From positions 1 to 7,547 of the forward strand of contig LSKJ01000293.1 in NCBI GenBank assembly GCA_001557035.1: a DNA stretch of 7,547 nucleotides. The letters run 5' to 3'. Numbering within the stretch: position 1 is the first letter of the stretch; every line of letters begins with the position of its first letter. The position numbers were made by a program, and so were the translations under genes. Shown one piece after another: positions 6,327-7,547 of the stretch. Origin of the DNA: Rhodospirillaceae bacterium CCH5-H10. GTDB lineage: Bacteria > Pseudomonadota > Alphaproteobacteria > Reyranellales > Reyranellaceae. The notes beneath the pieces are model-generated. The model ran no database searches. It had not been told where the DNA came from and worked only from the letters and a program-made list of their open reading frames with translations.

Positions 6327-7214
6327 ATGACGGACATGATCGGATTTATCGGCGTCGGCACGATGGGCGAACCGATGTGCCGCAACCTGGCACGCAAGAG
6401 CGGCATGACCGTCCTGGCCGCCGATCGCGACGAGGCGCCGCTGAAGCGGCTGGCGGCCGACGGCGTGAAGGCGGCCTCGGTCGACGAGATCGGCGAGAGC
6501 TGCCGGACCATCTTCCTCTCGCTGCCGGGCGGCAAGGAAGTCGAGCAGGTCTGCATGGGTCCCAACGGCCTGATCTCGAAGGCCAAGCTCGGCTGGACCG
6601 TGGTCGACCTCAGCACCGCGCCGCCGGTGCTCGCGCGCCGGCTCTACGAGGAATTCCAGGGCAAGGCTTCGGCCTTCGCCGATGCGCCGGTTGCGCGTAC
6701 CCGCCAGGCGGCGATCGACGGCACGCTCTCGATCATGGTCGGCGCCACGACGCCCACCTTCGAGCGCATCGAGCCGCTGTTGCGCCACATGGCGAGCGAG
6801 GTCACGCATTGCGGCGACGTCGGCGCCGGGCAGACCGTGAAGATCCTGAACAACATGATCCTGTTCCAGACGGTGGTGGCGCTGGCCGAGGGCCTGTCGA
6901 TCGCGCGCGCGAACGGCGTCGACGGCAAGGTGCTGTTCGAGACGCTGACCAAGGGCTCGGCCGATTCCTTCGCCTTGCGCAATCACGGCATGAAGGCGCT
7001 GCTGCCGGGAACCTTTCCCGAGCGGGCCTTCTCGACGAAGTACGCGCTCAAGGACCTGAGCTACGCCATCGACATGGCCGAGCAGGCGAAGATTCCGGCG
7101 CTCGGCGCCGATGTGGCGCGCGAGGTGATGGAGCGTGCCGTCGAACTGGGACACGGCGAGGAATACTGGCCGGTCCTGCTCAAGGCCATCGAGGACGCGA
7201 CCGGCAAGGCTTAG
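6327..7214 (+). CDS. NAD(P)-dependent beta-hydroxyacid dehydrogenase (3-hydroxyisobutyrate/tartronate semialdehyde reductase family)
   Basis: A 295-residue protein of the beta-hydroxyacid dehydrogenase family. The Rossmann signature G-F-I-G-V-G-T-M-G-E-P-M (residues 6-17) binds the dinucleotide. The acidic Asp33-Arg34 after strand 2 (A-A-D-R-D) does not by itself settle NAD versus NADP. The catalytic-helix block G-A-G-Q-T-V-K-I-L-N-N has the expected catalytic Lys172 and Asn176, and the C-terminal L-K-D-L (241-244) is conserved. The substrate-binding segment reads D-A-P-V-A-R-T (119-125), where most relatives have Ser-Gly-Gly after D-A-P-V, so the substrate may differ from 3-hydroxyisobutyrate. 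The length is normal. It starts one base after the cupin stop, with a weak GGA 5 bases before the ATG, so coupling with the cupin is likely. It converges with a histidine kinase 12 bases downstream. Confidence 0.9.
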   Translation: MTDMIGFIGVGTMGEPMCRNLARKSGMTVLAADRDEAPLKRLAADGVKAASVDEIGESCRTIFLSLPGGKEVEQVCMGPNGLISKAKLGWTVVDLSTAPPVLARRLYEEFQGKASAFADAPVARTRQAAIDGTLSIMVGATTPTFERIEPLLRHMASEVTHCGDVGAGQTVKILNNMILFQTVVALAEGLSIARANGVDGKVLFETLTKGSADSFALRNHGMKALLPGTFPERAFSTKYALKDLSYAIDMAEQAKIPALGADVAREVMERAVELGHGEEYWPVLLKAIEDATGKA

Positions 7215-7226
7215 GTCGGGCTTGAG

Positions 7227-7547
7227 TCAGATCCGAAAACGGAAGCTGGCCCGCGTGCCCTCGACGCCGGTGTCGTACTCGACTTTGGACTGGAGATTGG
7301 CCGCCATTGCCGTGACGACGCGCGTGCCGAGCCCCGTGCCCTGCGTCGCGCCGGTGCCCTTCCAGCCCACGCCGTCATCCTCGACCGCGAGCGACACGGT
7401 ATCCTCGCCGACCTTCTGCAGGATCACGCGGATCTCGCCGCGCATGCCGGCGGGGTAGGCGTACTTGTAGGCGTTGGTCAGCAGCTCGGTGACGATCACG
7501 CCGATCGACACCGCCTTGTCGGTAGGGACGCGAATGTCGGCGTCGGC
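7227..7547 (-). CDS. Sensor histidine kinase, C-terminal ATPase domain (HisKA_2/HWE type; cut by window edge)
   Basis: The last 106 residues of a gene that enters from the right edge and stops with TGA at 7229-7227. The visible part is the ATP-binding domain: N-box T-E-L-L-T-N-A-Y-K-Y-A-Y (window residues 20-31, Asn25 binding Mg-ATP), G1 box V-E-D-D-G-V-G-W (55-62) and G2 box G-T-G-L-G-T-R-V-V (70-78), ending E-G-T-R-A-S-F-R-F. The Tyr/Phe-rich N-box with a following Pro, and the L-G-T-R-V-V in the G2 box, are typical of HisKA_2 (HWE-related) kinases common in alphaproteobacteria. An in-frame GTG at 7511 is internal to the domain and is not the start. The sensor and phosphoacceptor domains are outside the window, so the signal is unknown. 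Confidence 0.88.
   Translation of the reverse strand, partial: ADADIRVPTDKAVSIGVIVTELLTNAYKYAYPAGMRGEIRVILQKVGEDTVSLAVEDDGVGWKGTGATQGTGLGTRVVTAMAANLQSKVEYDTGVEGTRASFRFRI

Noticed and set aside
7215..7226. Possible terminator between the dehydrogenase and the histidine kinase
   Set aside because: Only 12 bases separate the convergent genes and no hairpin with a T tract is seen.

Overview
The window is a GC-rich, gene-dense piece of a bacterial chromosome. Dense ORF packing, strong G/C third-position bias and the protein styles seen (a HisKA_2-type histidine kinase, a GNAT protein opening 'QLIVPDLAHL') suggest an alphaproteobacterium, perhaps of the Rhizobiales/Reyranella type. That placement is inference from sequence style, not a database result. 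There is no gene-free stretch longer than about 60 bases, and I see no RNA gene, mobile element or CRISPR array.

Layout from left to right: (1) the N-terminal part of a GNAT acetyltransferase on the minus strand, running off the left edge; (2) a divergently transcribed HAD-family hydrolase on the plus strand; (3) a six-gene minus-strand operon for biotin-independent malonate decarboxylase, transcribed from about 5943 down to 836 in the order mdcA-mdcC-mdcD-mdcE-mdcG-mdcB; (4) a 52-bp divergent intergenic region with a small inverted repeat; (5) a plus-strand pair, a DHCW-motif cupin and a beta-hydroxyacid dehydrogenase, one base apart; (6) the C-terminal end of a HisKA_2/HWE-like sensor histidine kinase on the minus strand, running off the right edge.

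How the genes work together: MdcB makes triphosphoribosyl-dephospho-CoA, and MdcG transfers it to a serine of the small acyl carrier protein MdcC. MdcA then exchanges the acetyl group on the carrier for malonate, giving malonyl-S-ACP and free acetate, and MdcD/MdcE decarboxylate malonyl-S-ACP back to acetyl-S-ACP. The net reaction is malonate to acetate plus CO2. The catalytic subunits and cofactor-maturation enzymes are all here and look intact. The usual accessory genes (mdcH malonyltransferase, a malonate transporter, a dedicated regulator) are absent from the window, and both flanks of the operon are occupied by unrelated genes. The junctions are tight: three 4-base ATGA overlaps, one 3-base gap and one 11-base gap.

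Most of the region is conventional. The points most worth a second look are the stripped-down operon without mdcH or transporter, the divergent cupin/dehydrogenase pair, and the dehydrogenase's altered substrate-binding motif (Ala-Arg-Thr in place of the usual Ser-Gly-Gly).
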